A DNA stretch of 64,000 bases from Siphonodentalium dalli (lineage: Eukaryota > Mollusca > Scaphopoda > Gadilida > Siphonodentaliidae). The position numbers were made by a program, and so were the translations under genes. Each line of letters starts with the position of its first letter. The stretch's first letter is position 1. The notes under the pieces are model-generated. The model did no database searches, had not been told where the DNA came from, and saw only the letters and a list, made by a program, of their open reading frames with translations. Shown here one piece after another: positions 23,400-33,535 of the stretch. The stretch lies in contig CP136069.1 of NCBI GenBank assembly GCA_032622095.1, positions 19,047,326 to 19,111,325 on the forward strand, read 5' to 3'.

Positions 23400-23521
23400 C
23401 TCAGAACTGACCAATGGGAACTTGAGTTTAATTTTCTGGATGCGGTAAACACTTTCGGTGGATAGGGAAGGGCTGTCATTTTTTATCGGCTGGGATTTCC
23501 TAGTTGGGGTTTTCGTTGAAA
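23400..23521 (+). promoter_or_regulatory. Putative promoter/5'UTR of first exon 1d
   Basis: Has a CCAAT word (gaccaatggga, near 23,410) and no clear TATA. The sequence is unrelated to the leaders of 1a-1c. A TATA-less promoter would suit a broadly expressed gene, but this is inference. Confidence 0.35.
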
Positions 23522-23567
23522 ATGGGGTTCGAAACATGTGGTCCAAACGAGGTTATGGTGGTTTCGG
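23522..23567 (+). CDS. Flotillin-1-like first coding exon 1d
   Basis: Encodes MGFETCGPNEVMVVSG (last Gly split), 46 nt, then a gtaaaa donor in phase 1, matching the phase of exon 2 at 33,460. It is the first exon nearest to exon 2 (9.9 kb). With Val after GPNE it differs from the Cys of the other three. Its leader and intron share nothing with 1a-1c, so it is an older split and probably the ancestral or main first exon. It alone has Gly at position 2, as flotillin-2 does (where Gly2 is myristoylated), but whether this peptide is a substrate is unknown. Confidence 0.85.
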
Positions 23568-23814
23568 GTAAAATATTATTTATTGTCTACTTATATTACC
23601 GATTTCGATCTAATATTTGTTATATCGCGGTCACATATTTATGCACGAAAAATGGTGACTTGATTCATGATAAATGTCAATGATAATAATCAATTAGATG
23701 GTGCTAATGCCGTGATTTTGGCCTGACTTGGTGCTACTGACATTGTTGATAATCACTATTCTTGCATATTTTAATATAGTTCAAGTGGGGAGCTCAATCG
23801 GAGTCAGATGGAAG

Positions 23815-24053
23815 TTGTTGTTTTGATAATGATATGTTGTGTTGGTTTGTTTAGATTTGCACTGTCGCTAAGCCTCTTCTTCCGATAAAATGCAACTCCC
23901 TGCAGAAGTCTTCTGTAGGAATATGATCGCATTTGTGCGCACAGGCGGATGAGGATGTCGTTAAAAGCTAATATTGGTGAATTTAAAATAAGGATTGTGT
24001 ATAATACAAGTAAAATCATCATGAGTGGAGTTAAAAAATCGGTTCTGTCATCC
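23815..24053 (-). other. Probable LINE 3' untranslated region
   Basis: Lies directly downstream (minus strand) of the RT stop codon at 24,054. No A-tail or short-repeat tail is obvious, so the 3' limit is approximate. Confidence 0.4.
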
Positions 24054-24919
24054 TCAGTAGCCTGTTTTGAGCATCTCCTTCTGAAAGTCTTCCAGGGAGG
24101 TGCAAGCCACTGCCTCTTCAGATAGGGCATTCCACATCCGTATGGCCGACGGAAAGAAGGAGTATTTATACGCATCTACTCGCACATGATGCTGAGTGTA
24201 GCGCTGGTTATGGCCTCGTGATCTGGCGTTGGTTTTGCTCTTCACGAGTGGAGTAGCTTGATTTGTGACGACCAGTCCTTTGATACACTTGAAGAACATA
24301 GACAAGGTGGCATCTTTTCGTCTTTCTTCAAGTGATTTCCATCCAAGGTTTTTCACCATCGTTCTTGGGCTGCTCCTCCATTGGTAGTTGTTCTGGACCA
24401 TTCTGGCTGCTCTCAGTTGAACTTTCTCCAGTTTCTCGATGTTTTCCGCTGTGTGTGGGTTCCATACAGTCGATGAGTACTCTACTATTGGACGCACCAT
24501 GGCATTGTAACACTGCTCCTTGATGTTGGGGCTGCAGTTGGTTAGGTTTCTTCCAATGAAGGCTGTTGTAGAATTTGCCTTTTTACAGATCTTAGAAACA
24601 TGGTCATTCCAACTAACATCCTCCTTGATGTTGACACCGAGATACCTTGCAGAGTTCACACATCGTAGTGGTTTCCCATGAATGGTGTACTGGGTTTCCA
24701 AGACATTTTGTTTCCTTTTGTTTGTTATACGTATGATCTCGCATTTGTCCGCATTGAATTCCATCTGCCACTTCTTTTCCCAAAGTTGAAGGTTGTCAAG
24801 GTCTTCCTGGAGCAGTTTAGCGTCTTTTTTTGATTTTACTGTCCTGTACAACAAGCAGTCATCTGCAAACAAGCGGGGTGTAGCTGTCACACATTTGGGA
24901 AGGTCGTTGATGTAGATAA
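24054..24919 (-). pseudogene. LINE RT, C-terminal half (catalytic FADD)
   Basis: After the MITE the minus-strand frame continues the polymerase: LFADDCLLYR carries the catalytic aspartates, followed by NADKCEIIRI, ARYLGVNIKEDVSWNDHV, VRPIVEYSSTVWNPH, a REAARMV-type helix (QLRAARMVQNNY) and the terminal MWNALSEEAV..TSLEDF..ML. The spacing is that of Jockey/CR1-clade APE-type LINEs. The stop is at 24,054. Together with the pieces upstream it was one ORF2, interrupted by an insertion of 983 bp at the codon boundary region after GPLLFL. The base order across the insertion, minus one TAA, resumes the expected IYIND motif, so the break is clean. Non-functional. Confidence 0.88.
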
Positions 24920-25902
24920 GGCCTAAAAAAAAATTATCCGTGTTTCTGCTAACCCGACCGACCCATGTTCAATACCCCCGACCCTAATTTTTGCGTAATT
25001 TTATTTTTTTCCTGGACCACGGTGATTTCTTTGCATTGGCCTTTCCAAATATGCAAAATTATCTTCTATTTTCTATTACTTGCAGTCATTAATTTAATTC
25101 AATGAGTCATTAGCCTAATTAACTATGAAAATCATGTTCACAAAACCCATCAAACCGGAGTTAATTGGAAACAAACTTCCAAAAATGCGAATTTACGGAC
25201 TACCTCGAAAATAGGGAACATTAAACAAACATAAAACGATGTCTTTTGGTCCATGTTTGAGCCTATACAGACCTTTAACTTTGATATGTGAAGGGGTGTT
25301 GGTTAATATAACTTAAATGAGCTGGGACATATATATGACAAGTGATTGTTTCTAATTTTGTTCAAATAAAATATTGTTTAAACTAAGTGAATGTTTCATA
25401 GAATTTCTCAACATTCTGCCGTTAAATATGAGTGATTGTTAGCCAGTAAAAGGTGTATTAGCATTTTGGGTGTACATGTATTTGAGAAATAGCTGAATTG
25501 TAAGATTATATACATGAATATTATTACTTCAACAGAAATTTTCACTGTATGAAACCTACAAATTGTAAAATTAAGCCAATTTGTAATGGGGGCCTTTTAT
25601 ATGTAAATTTATGTCTTAATACATATATTTTAATACTGAATAAAATTATTCGACATTATGAATGTTATCCATCCATTCTATACCCTGTATTATAGGCTGT
25701 ATACATTATCCAATTATCTATATATCCACTCTCAATGTTTGTCAAAATGTTCCTTCCCTTTATTTAGGAATACAATTTAAGACTGTATATGACCACTGGG
25801 TTGTCCAAATAGCATAAATACAGCTTGGAACCTGTGATCGGGGTGTGAACAAAAAATAAAGAGGTCCCGTTAGCAGAAACACGGTATAATTTTTTTTAGG
25901 CC
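24920..25902. mobile_element. 983-bp MITE inserted in LINE RT (TSD TAA)
   Basis: The ends GGCCTAAAAAAAAATTAT and ATAATTTTTTTTAGGCC continue as inverted 'ccgtgtttctgctaac'. TAA flanks both sides (24,917-24,919 and 25,903-25,905), and removing element plus one TAA restores the RT reading frame. Relatives at 42,035-42,856 and 42,938-44,023, and a partial copy at about 33,762, share the TIR style (ggcc(t/a)aaaaaaa then a ...gtttct or ...ccgctaac block). No transposase. Confidence 0.85.
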
Positions 25903-27025
25903 TAAGGAACAGTAATGGTCCCATAACTGTTCCTTGTGGTACTCCTGATGTTACAGGTTTTTCTTCAGAGAGATGACCTTCTAAGATGACTCTCTGGGTT
26001 CTGTTTGAGAGAAAATCCTTTATCCATTCCAAGATGTTGTCATTTATGCCATGTCCTATGCACTTTTGTAGTAATCTCTGATGCGGTACCTTGTCGAATG
26101 CCTTGGAGAAGTCGAGTAGTGCAGCGTCGATCTGTTTGCCTTTAAATAGTCCTCTTGCTAAGTCATCCACCGTCAAGAGAAGTTGAGTTTCACATGATCT
26201 GTTCTTTCTGAAACCATGTTGAAAGTCTGTTAACTGGTCGTTTGATTCCAGATAACTGATTAGATGGTGGTGAATTATATGTTCTAGAAGTTTGCTGCAG
26301 ATTGATGTTAAAGATACTGGACGGTAGTTTGATGCAGATGTTTTATCTCCTTTCTTGTTCAATGGAGTGATATATGCCTCTTTCCAGTCAGTTGGTATTT
26401 TCCCTTGGTTGCTTGAGGATTGAAAGAGTTTTGTCAGCATTGGTGTAATTTCTGAAGTGACTGTTTTTAGTAGTCGTCCAGGAATACCGTCAGGTCCAGT
26501 GGCCTTATGTATGTTGATGTTATTTAGCAATTTAAGTACTCCATTTTCGGTGACGACTATTTCGTCCACTTTATTCACCGGGATGGGCTCAGCTGGTATA
26601 TTTGTGGTGTCTTCTGTGGTGAATACTGATGAAAATTGCTGATTGAGTATCTCTGCCTTTGTGTTGGCGTCGCTGTATATAATTCCTCTTCTCTTCAGTG
26701 GTGACACTCCAGAACTATCTTTCCTTTTACTCTTGATGTAAGTCCATAGTCTCTTTGATGTTCTCCTCCCATCGTTTTCAGTCACTAGATCCATGATGTA
26801 TTTGGACTTGGTTGCCTTGCATTGTTTGCGACTTTGATTTTTCAGTTGTTTGAAGCGTTCCCAGTCATGTTTATTCTCTGTTTTTTTGGCTTTATTATAA
26901 GCCCGATGTTTCTTTTTTGACAGGCGCTTGATTTCTCCATTAATCCATGGTTGATGGAATCTGGTGGTGCTCATTTTGGATGGTACTAGCTGGAGAAGTT
27001 GAATGCAGATGTCCTTGAAAGCCGA
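25903..27025 (-). pseudogene. LINE RT, N-terminal half
   Basis: The minus-strand frame contains, in order, a basic linker (KRLSKKKHRAYNKAKK), KATGPDGIPGRLLK, YRPVSLTSICSKLLE, QHGFRKNRSCETQL, ALLDFSKAFDKVPH and GVPQGTVMGPLLFL, the fingers/palm motifs of a non-LTR reverse transcriptase. The first catalytic Asp is in LLDFSKAFD. It is in the same frame as the endonuclease piece upstream, separated by one TGA at 27,026-27,028 where Trp is a likely ancestral codon. It ends abruptly at the MITE. Confidence 0.88.
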
Positions 27026-27028
27026 TCA

Positions 27029-27719
27029 GAGTGTTTCAATATCGTCTTTCACTGAGTAGTTGGATCTGAAATGTTCTGTCTGGATCCTTGCTGCTAGAGA
27101 TAACTCAGTCATGTCTGCCTTGGACCAGAGATATATCTTCCTTCTTGTTGGTGCCTTGTATTGTGCTGTGATGTTTGATGTCACAAAGACAATGTCATGA
27201 TCACCTAATCCCGGAGCTGGTTTACATAGGTTTATCAATGATGGTCTGTTGGTGAAGAAGGTGTCTAGGATGTTATTGCCTCGTGTTGGGAAGGTGACGA
27301 TCTGTTTCATTCCACAATCTTGCATCGTTTCGATGAAAACATTATTGATGACCTTCTGATATTGGTTTCCATCTACTGTTAGGTTTTCCCAGTTTATGTC
27401 GGGGAGGTTAGTGTCGCCTGCAATCCAGATGGTGGCATGCCTGTTTTGCTTGACTAACTTGGCTATGGCCTCACACAAGTGTTTACTGTACTCAGCGTTG
27501 TCGTCTGTCGGTCTGTAAATGGAAATAACCACAAGCTCCTGTTTGTTTTTGCAACATATCTTTACTGCTGCTAACTCAAGTCTGTTGTTCGTCTCTGAGT
27601 TTTCTATCTGGATCTCATGGCATGGGATTGATGATTTAGTGGCAATGATGACACCTCCATAGCCATCAGATCTGTCTTTCCTTGCAGCTATGATGTAACT
27701 ATCTGGCAGGACTTCTGCC
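27029..27719 (-). pseudogene. LINE AP-endonuclease domain, N-terminally cut
   Basis: The minus-strand frame reads AEVLPDSYIIAARKDRSDGY, GGVIIATK, later VVISIYRPT, WIAGDTNLPDINW and PGLGDHDIVFV. These match the central and C-terminal motifs of the APE-type endonuclease that nicks target DNA in LINEs (GD.N.P...W and SDH; here the Ser of SDH is Gly). The N-terminal catalytic N and E motifs are missing because another MITE begins at 27,720. Confidence 0.85.
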
Positions 27720-28260
27720 TAATGGGGTCGTTGTCGTAACGTTTTATACATAAATGCACACCGTGTGCATTTATGTACATAAATGCACACCAGTCTCAGT
27801 CGGCGCGAGATTGAAACGTTACCGTAAATAATTGCCGTCTGCTTTATGTTTTTATATTTATGTATGTACATAAATGCACACCAGTCTCAGTCGGCGCGAG
27901 ATTGAAACGTTACCGTAAATAATTGCCGTCTGCTTCAATCCATAACTATTTTTCTTCCGAAGTTCTGATAAAGGCATTCTTTTATCACAATTATCGAAAC
28001 TGCAATAAGATTGGTCATCGGTCGCATATTTTTCTTAGTATTAAACAGGGACGGAAAGAACTGCATGGTTGTTTGGTCGATGAACGGAAGAAAATAAACT
28101 TACAAAAAATATCAAAACGTGTGCATTTATGTAGAAAACACTACGACAATGACCCCTGTCAAATGACACTACGCGAGACTGGTGTGCATTTATGTACCGG
28201 TATACATAAATGCACACGGTGTGCATCTATGTATAAAACATTACGACAACGACCCCATTA
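27720..28260. mobile_element. 541-bp MITE, TIR TAATGGGGTCGTTGTCG
   Basis: Inverted ends of about 50 bp: TAATGGGGTCGTTGTCGTAA... and ...ACGACAACGACCCCATTA, then palindromic 'gcacaccgtgtgc'. Two near-identical direct copies of a ~90-bp block (cataaatgcacaccagtctc, tcggcgcgagattgaaacgt) lie at about 27,775-27,845 and 27,868-27,938. It interrupts the LINE endonuclease. A degenerate relative may lie at 28,500-28,600. Confidence 0.85.
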
Positions 28261-30400
28261 GCTGCACTGTCTCGCTCACTCACTAGAGTGAGGCTGAGAA
28301 TCAGACTGACTAGTCTCAACTCTTATTTGATTTTGAATCCATGCGAGTGTGACACCGTCATGATTGGTGGAAACTTCCAGTTCAATGGGCATTCATATAC
28401 CCCTAATGTTTCACGCATGTTCTGTTAATAGTCTTATACCCCGCTGTCAAGGGTGATGGGGGACATGACGATTTAAACGTGGCATTGTAGCCAATCAGAT
28501 TTCTAGTTACAGCCGGATGTGGGGACAAAACTTTTTATACATAATTTCACACCATCTGCATTTCTGTATCCATACCGGTAAATGCATTATGCACATACAT
28601 GTAGTTGTTTCTTTCAACATAAACCAGCTTACTCAGCAGTCTCAAGTTACTGAGCTAGTGAAATCGTTTGGGATAATTAATACTGGTTTCTGTCGAAGTA
28701 CAGGTGCCTTTCTCTGCTATAGCGGACTTGAAGCATAAAACATCGGCTCATCTAAAATCACCAATGACGATAATTAAATGTCACAATTGTGAAAGTAACC
28801 CGGTTTATTCCATAGAAAATATTATATTTGTTCTGAACTTCACAAGAGTTGGTGAACTGAAAGTAGTAAATTTAATGTGAAAAATATATTTAATGCTATT
28901 GCATGTTAGATGCCACGGCATTTCCCACGGCATTGTTTATTGCTGTTACCAATTTTGATGACTGCTATTGCCTATCAGTAGGTAAAAATAAGTTCATTTG
29001 GGTTACTAAAATTTCATTTCGTCAATCACAAATACAACCTCTTTAGCCAAAATCACTTCCTTTCATTCTTTTTGTATTATACATATATTGTCCCAACAAT
29101 AGCATCCATGGCACTGGGCATTTACTATAAGGGCACTGTTTGGGAGATTGTACATATACTAGTATGTTGAGTATTGGCCTGGAAACAATCTTACCCTTGA
29201 TAACTAATCATAATAAAATAACATGTACCTGGGTTGTAAGGTATATTATTGTTTCGAAATGGCAATATTGTTGCAAAAAGAAATATTATTGCAAAATTTC
29301 CTTGGTAAAATTTCTTCCACCTAGGCAAAAATATTTCCTAGGCATCTTTTCCTTCATTTCCCAGGGCTGTGAAATCATCCATGCTGATGTTTCATGATGT
29401 CATACAGGGCTCAAAATACATTACGAGAATCGATTCGGTGATTCTCGTCAAATCTTAAGGCCTGTCATATATGGGTGGGGCCAGACTGACTTGATTGAAG
29501 GTTGCTATGAGGAGACCATGTTAATGCACTGGCACATGATCTTTAATGCTGCACCAGCGCAGCTCCCATGATGAATGGGTTACTAGTAAGCACTTCTCAA
29601 TTGATGGCAAATTTAGACAACTGATGGATAATTGTATTCTCATTTACTCAGGGTTTCCACTATACTGGCATGGGATTCCCTCAATGACCCTATTCCCCTC
29701 GCCAAGTTTTCCCTTGTTGAACTACCAGTTGATTAAAAGTTTTAGGGACCCATTCCCCCAGCACAGATTTCCCCTGCTACCATACCATATGGCACATAAC
29801 ATGTGTATAAAAGTAGAGAGATTATAAAACTTATATCCATCTTGTTGGGATATAAATAAGGAATTTTAGAGGACAACTTTATTTGATATCTTAAATTGCA
29901 AGAATACAGATGCTGAACAAAAGTGCATACCGGAACCGACATGTGGCAACATCACTAGAATACATCTCTTTGGAGTTGAGCTAGTTAGGATGCAGTTTGG
30001 TTACAAAAAATCTTCTAACAGTCTTGCAGTTTAATTGTACTTGGTATTGTCTCTATGTTTTATGTCACAAAATACATTCCACTTTATACTTTTGCACAGG
30101 TTCTACCATAATTGAGGTTTAAATTCAGATCTCACGGTGCGTTACCGGTGTGTTAAAATTAAGGCATTATTCACTGTCTTTGCAACTGCCTATTCCAAAA
30201 TTTTCTGTTATGCATCTGTAAATAAATTCTGATAATTTGAATGGGTACTCCTAGCACCTGCGGATTATATATATATATATATATTGTATATTTTTTACGA
30301 TCACAATAAATTTCTGTTGCTTTTGAAGTTAGAGGGTTTGATAGCTTGACAACTTTGGTAGAAAATATATGCAGGTAAAACGATCTGCCAATTGCAATAA
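28261..30400. other. No gene seen
   Basis: Both strands give only short frames. The first ~70 bp may be the 5' continuation of the LINE beyond the MITE, but no motif proves it. 29,515-29,570 carries 'ctgcaccagcgcagctccca', which recurs at 45,030-45,060. A (TA)n run lies at 30,266-30,285. Confidence 0.5.
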
Positions 30401-30403
30401 TCA

Positions 30404-31564
30404 TACACTGAGAACAATAAACTCACCGTGAACACTGATAAAACTAAATGTGTGGTGTTTAGAAGTAGGAAAACAAAAACTTTACCAGACTTTCACATTG
30501 GAAATCAAAAGTTGGAAATTGTTAATGAATACAATTATCTTGGAATTAAATTTAGTAATACGGGTAGATTCTCACATGCAATGGAAGAATTGAGTGCTAA
30601 AGGACTCAAAGCAATGCATTCTTTATTTAACGCATGTACAAACGACGCACCGATTCCACTAGTGACTTCTGTGAAACTCTTCGATAGATTAATTAAGCCG
30701 ATATTGTTATATGGTAGCGAAATATGGGGTGTGGAAATAACCACTAAAAATCACGACCGCCTTCCATGTGAGAAGGTACACATAAAATATTGTAAGCGGT
30801 TACTCGGAGTCGGCAGATTTTCTTCGAACAACGCGGTTCGCGCCGAGTTAGGGAGCCATCCATTATTTATTGACGTGGCATGCAGACTTTCATCTTATGT
30901 AATTAAGATAATTTCACGGTCGGACTGTAATCTGCTCCGTAATGCTGCGTTGGAACAACAAGTGGCATCGGTTAAGAAATCAATCTTCAAAACGGCAGAA
31001 TCACTGGGGTGGAATATTGCAGACCTAAACAATCCGGGTCCAGTTCTGAGTCAATTCAAAAGAAATCTTATTGAAGATTATTATATATATTTCAGACAGA
31101 GTCTCACTGATGAATGCTCAAAAACGGGAAGTAATAAATTACGAACATACCGACTTTTCAAACTTAAGTACGAAATAGAACCTTATCTTCTTCACACACC
31201 ATCAATAGAAAATAGAATCGTTTTTACTAGACTGCGTATAAGTAATCATAAACTGGCTATTGAAAAGGGACGCCACACCCAACCACCGACGGCATTGGAA
31301 CAAAGACTATGTATATTTTGTTCCGATGATGCTATTGAAGATGAAAAACACTTTCTTTTGGAATGTAGTGCTTACCGCACACCGCGGCTCGAACTAATAA
31401 CTCTTATGAAGACACAGTTCCCAGACTTTGAAAACATGACACAAACTGAACAGCTTGTCAAAATCCTATCCAACAATATTTCAAATTCATGCACTCCAAT
31501 ATGTCATATAATCCGAAAATTATTTTCCGCACGCGATGAGCTTCGCCTCATAAGCAATGAATAA
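30404..31564 (+). pseudogene. 5'-truncated LINE ORF2 C-terminus
   Basis: The open frame begins within the RT thumb (ENNKLTVNTDKTKCVVFRS, YNYLGIKFSNTGRF, RLIKPILLYGSEIWG) and ends with a C-terminal zinc-knuckle-like block CIFC..(D)..DEKHFLLECSAYR. This is the usual end of several animal LINE ORF2 proteins. The frame is intact to its TAA at 31,562, but all catalytic and endonuclease parts are missing, so it is a classic 5' truncation at about 30,404. A different family from the LINE at 24-27.7 kb. Its intactness suggests a fairly young insertion. Confidence 0.85.
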
Positions 31565-31738
31565 ATGAAGACGAGACGACCCTATGCACATTCAGCTGTA
31601 CTTAAATGGTTATATATTACCATCTATTATTATATCATTTATTGTATTGTTCAATGTACAACTATATATTAATATGTTTGCATACTGTCCTTATAAGGAT
31701 GTTTTGCCTATTAAACTTATCTTATCTTATCTTACACT
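31565..31738 (+). other. LINE 3'UTR and (TTATC)n tail
   Basis: A short 3' leader ends 'gcctattaaacttatcttat' followed by further TTATC units, a tandem-repeat 3' end used by some LINE clades in place of poly-A. The insertion therefore runs 30,404 to about 31,738. Confidence 0.75.
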
Positions 31739-32390
31739 TCTTGATTATACTTTTATAAACCTATATGGCAAAAGTACATGTAGATACATTCGTAACATTG
31801 AAATTATTTACTGGATTCCCCCCCCCCTTATCAGATACCGGCCACATTCCCTGACCCCAAGTGGAAGCCCTGCATTAGGCCAAAACAAAAAAGTTCTCTG
31901 TTTCCGATAACAATGGGATAATTTTCCAGACAGGCAGGCAGGGATTTTTTTTTTTTACAATTTTTTTTTTTTTTAAACCTTTCAGCCGTAAGTGATATAA
32001 TAGTGTAGTTACAGCCCCATGGAATATGGTAGATCAATGTGCATTGAAAATGAGCCAAGCATTGGGTAAAAACATGCTGTCCCTTGAATTCATTCAATCT
32101 GCAGTATGATCTCTACCAATAACTGACTTATTTTTGTTTTCGGGATTGGGGAAAAAACAGTAAATATTCACATTGACACTCTAACAGGTAACTTTTGACT
32201 AGCCTTCTGGAGAAAATTGAAAAAAAAAAATTGAGGCAGGCAAGAAAATCTCAACCAGGCAGGGTATCGGAAACAAACAAGTTTTTTTTTTTGGCCTTAC
32301 TCAAATGTACAGTTCTGATGTACATAGTCAGACAGTCTCTACCTCAATTTTGTGAGCGGACATACAGCAGATATTGGTTTGTGGTGAAGA
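31739..32390. other. No gene; homopolymer-rich
   Basis: Poly-C, poly-T and poly-A tracts interrupt short frames. 31,925-31,940 and 32,240-32,275 share inverted 'ggcaggcaggg'/'caggcagggt' words; possibly ends of a degenerate element. Confidence 0.45.
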
Positions 32391-32660
32391 TATTATACAG
32401 TTATCGCATTGTTTCGAGGTTGACACGATGTATTGTCGACCCGATGAAGTCAATATTCACCAAGGCCGTAGGCCGAGGTGAATATTGGCTTCCGAGGGCT
32501 GACAATTCCTCGTGTCAACCAAGAAACAATGCGATAACTGTTTTATTATATGAAACGCGCTCTGATTGGACAAGACGTTGTGACGTTGAACGTCGCTGGA
32601 AACCTGATTAATTTTCAGGTCTGATAATAAGTTATGTTAACCCGTGAAGTTTCTGACGTC
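32390..32660. repeat. Foldback: cgcattgtttc..gaaacaatgcg
   Basis: The arms 'agttatcgcattgtttcgag' and 'aagaaacaatgcgataactg' enclose a second inverted pair (caatattcacc/ggtgaatattg). Followed by 'ctctgattggacaa', as after the other members of this layout. Confidence 0.65.
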
Positions 32661-32764
32661 ACACACAACTGATATTAACCTGTTGTTTCATTAATGAGGT
32701 GAACATCGTTAGATATCTCGATTTTTTCGTTACGTTTTAACATAGGAATTGGTGAAAGAAACTT

Positions 32765-33100
32765 ATGATCATATAATAATATAAGTTACGGGATGCTTAG
32801 TGGTCAGATATGGTGTCATGTGAGGCGAAGTGAGATCATTATTAGACGAGGCCATAGACCCAGCCTAATATTGATCTCGCTGAGCCTCACATGACACCAT
32901 ATCCGACCACTAAGCGTCCCGTAACGTATTTATTATGTCAGTGGACAAAATCCAGCATATCCATTTAATTAATCGTCGCTGTAATTTATTGTAATTTGGT
33001 AAGATAAATGTGTCGTCTATGGCCATTAACTTATGTAACGTCACAGTGACGCGTCATAGACGTTGAACGACGTCAACGCATTGAGTCAATGGCTAATTAC
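32765..33100. repeat. Foldback: ggtgtcatgtgagg..cctcacatgacacc
   Basis: Arms of about 50 bp (ttacgggatgcttagtggtc / gaccactaagcgtcccgtaa) with an inner inverted pair. A third, smaller one (acctaatatt/aatattaggt-like) follows at 33,315-33,350. Confidence 0.65.
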
Positions 33101-33459
33101 CAGAAGTAGGACAACTTGTTGAGTTTGATAGTTAATTTAGAATTCCTCAAATATATCGCATGCAGGTTTTGGTACATGGTACTATGTCTTTATATTCACA
33201 GAAAATGATTTCCGACGTATATCCCCTTTCTTGGCACCAAAATACACCAAAAATATTCCCGAGGCGACTGAGTTTCTGAAAAAACAAGATGGCGGATAAT
33301 ATGATGGATAAGCACCTAATATTGATTTCATATTAGGTCACCGACCTAATATGTGTTCATTATACCGTCACTATATATTGACGCTGATTGGCTAATTGCA
33401 AGAGCTGAAGTAATAAAGTACATTACATGTAAATAACTAACTCATACTGATACTTTCAG

Positions 33460-33535
33460 GATGTTGCAAAGGGAGATCAGAATATATTGTCGGAGGACGG
33501 GTATTTGTGTGGCCTGTCATACAGACTATAGAAAG
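33460..33535 (+). CDS. Flotillin exon 2 (constitutive, single copy)
   Basis: 76 nt between a 'tactttcag' acceptor and a gtaatt donor; phase 1 in, phase 2 out. With the G from exon 1 it reads GCCKGRSEYIVGGRVFVWP then VIQTIE-R. Human flotillin-1 has the same length here with the GGRVFV.P.IQ.I.R core, so identification is strong. It forms the start of the SPFH domain, which in flotillins lies against the membrane. Two features are odd: the Cys at the flotillin-1 palmitoylation site (Cys34) is Val, and a Cys-Cys pair sits at the start, where flotillin-2 has its palmitoylated Cys19/Cys20. I found no second copy, so all first exons would have to share this one. Confidence 0.92.

Larger units (their letters stand above)
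23568..33459 (+). other. Intron 1 (from exon 1d) filled with transposons
   Basis: No further flotillin exon seen. Holds the antisense LINE (23.8-27.7 kb), two MITEs nested in or next to it, a + strand LINE 3' end (30.4-31.74 kb) and foldbacks at 32.4-33.4 kb. 28,262-30,400 shows no gene; 29,405-29,470 shares 'gagaatcgattcggtgattc' in inverted form with 45,370-45,400. Confidence 0.7.

Noticed and set aside
28680-28738. GFCRS-like peptide resembling the start of human flotillin-1 exon 2
   Set aside because: Only five residues match, there is no AG before it, and the following GGRVFV core is absent. The exon at 33,460 fits fully.
32195-32611. 138-codon frame across 32.2-32.6 kb
   Set aside because: It runs through homopolymers and a foldback; no domain.
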